The notes under the pieces: model-generated
The model's input: only the letters and a program-made list of their open reading frames with translations
What the model was told of the DNA's origin: nothing
The model's database searches: none
Source: Marinomonas sargassi
GTDB lineage: Bacteria > Pseudomonadota > Gammaproteobacteria > Pseudomonadales > Marinomonadaceae
DNA length: 64,000 nt
Assembly (NCBI RefSeq): GCF_025716875.1
Contig: NZ_JAOVZB010000001.1
Location: forward strand, 434,001-498,000
Direction of reading: 5' to 3'
Part shown: positions 63,826 to 64,000 of the stretch, piece after piece
How positions within the stretch are numbered: the stretch's first letter is position 1
How the letters are laid out: every line of letters begins with the position of its first letter
Position numbers and translations under genes: made by a program

Positions 63826-64000
63826 AAACCTTACTTTCCTCTTTCTTATTAGCGTTACTCGTTGCCTTTATTGTCGCTCTTAGCCTGTCACTTGGTGCGG
63901 TCAGCTTATCCTTCGAGCAAATTCTCAGCGGCTTTGATGCCTCGTCCGAATTTTACTTCACCATTCATGAATACCGTTTACCCAGAAGTATATTGGCTAT
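63822..64000 (+). CDS. Second FecCD-family permease, 3' end outside window
   Basis: ATG at 63822 overlaps the preceding stop by 4 bp and opens a frame running to the window edge. The 59 visible residues begin MKTLLSSFLLALLVAFIVAL and reach FTIHEYRLPRSILA, the start of a FecD-type permease. An ATPase gene probably follows outside. Confidence 0.88.
   Translation, partial: MKTLLSSFLLALLVAFIVALSLSLGAVSLSFEQILSGFDASSEFYFTIHEYRLPRSILA

Noticed and set aside
1-64000. tRNA, rRNA, CRISPR array, prophage, toxin-antitoxin or defence system
   Set aside because: No T-loop-like GTTCGAATC sequences in a cloverleaf context, no regular spaced repeats, and no recognisable defence, integrase or phage genes were seen by eye.

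Overview
The window looks like a chromosomal segment of a marine gammaproteobacterium close to Marinomonas (Oceanospirillales). The evidence is indirect. Several housekeeping gene orders match those I remember from Pseudomonas (asmA-mutY-yggX next to hisBH-F; secB-grxC-rhodanese-gpmI-envC-ctpA-yibQ; ubiE-ubiB-hisE-tatABC; glnA-glnL-glnG), but the DNA is much more AT-rich than Pseudomonas. I found no tRNA, rRNA, CRISPR array, prophage or intact insertion sequence.

Layout. (1) 1-6.7 kb is an envelope polysaccharide locus. A Wzi-like porin and a Wza-like export protein, cut by the window edge, lie on the minus strand. Divergent to them is a gfcABCD/yjbEFGH-type operon that begins with a small Ala/Ser-rich secreted protein. 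(2) 6.7-7.9 kb is a two-gene uronate unit: a KdgF-like cupin and an RpiB-like isomerase. (3) 8-11.4 kb holds glmU-glmS for UDP-GlcNAc synthesis. (4) 11.5-14.5 kb holds tex and a divergent H-NS-family gene whose leader carries two long inverted repeats. (5) 14.6-21.2 kb is a run of mostly minus-strand genes: trmB, a DUF423 gene, a WD40 lipoprotein, rsd/algQ, dsbB, yggX, chrA and mutY. A lone FliL-like secreted protein sits among them on the plus strand. (6) 21-27.6 kb holds asmA, hisB-hisH-hisF (no hisA) and gshA. (7) 27.7-35.3 kb holds a 264-bp IS5-like miniature element, engB, dsbA with a diguanylate cyclase, ubiE-ubiB-hisE (no ubiJ or hisI) and tatABC. (8) 35.3-39.4 kb holds dtd, typA/bipA and thiI. 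(9) 39.5-44.5 kb is the nitrogen regulon glnA-glnL-glnG with a readable sigma-54 promoter, followed by a DUF3461 gene. (10) 44.6-52.1 kb holds tsaC, a second miniature-element end, then yibQ-ctpA-envC-gpmI (cell division and envelope) and divergent rhodanese-grxC-secB. (11) 52.2-55.7 kb is an outer-membrane lipoprotein cluster: a 39-residue CxxC membrane peptide, a COG3014 TPR lipoprotein, LpoB and an LPP20-type lipoprotein. (12) 55.8-61.1 kb holds an EAL-CBS-GGDEF signalling protein, an LpxH-like phosphatase, and a DnaQ-type exonuclease coupled to a cNMP/CBS/DUF294 protein. (13) 61.3-64 kb holds gluconokinase and the start of an iron-siderophore ABC importer.

Much of the window serves the cell envelope: polysaccharide export, peptidoglycan synthesis and cleavage, Tat and SecB export, disulfide formation (dsbA, dsbB, grxC) and LPS precursor handling. 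Most genes are ordinary. The more unusual items are the H-NS leader structures, the miniature IS5-like elements placed exactly at stop codons, the KdgF/RpiB pair with an operator-like site, the FliL-like periplasmic protein, the CxxC micropeptide with its lipoprotein cluster, and the loss of hisA, ubiJ and hisI from otherwise conserved clusters. All coordinates and motifs were read by eye. No database search was run.
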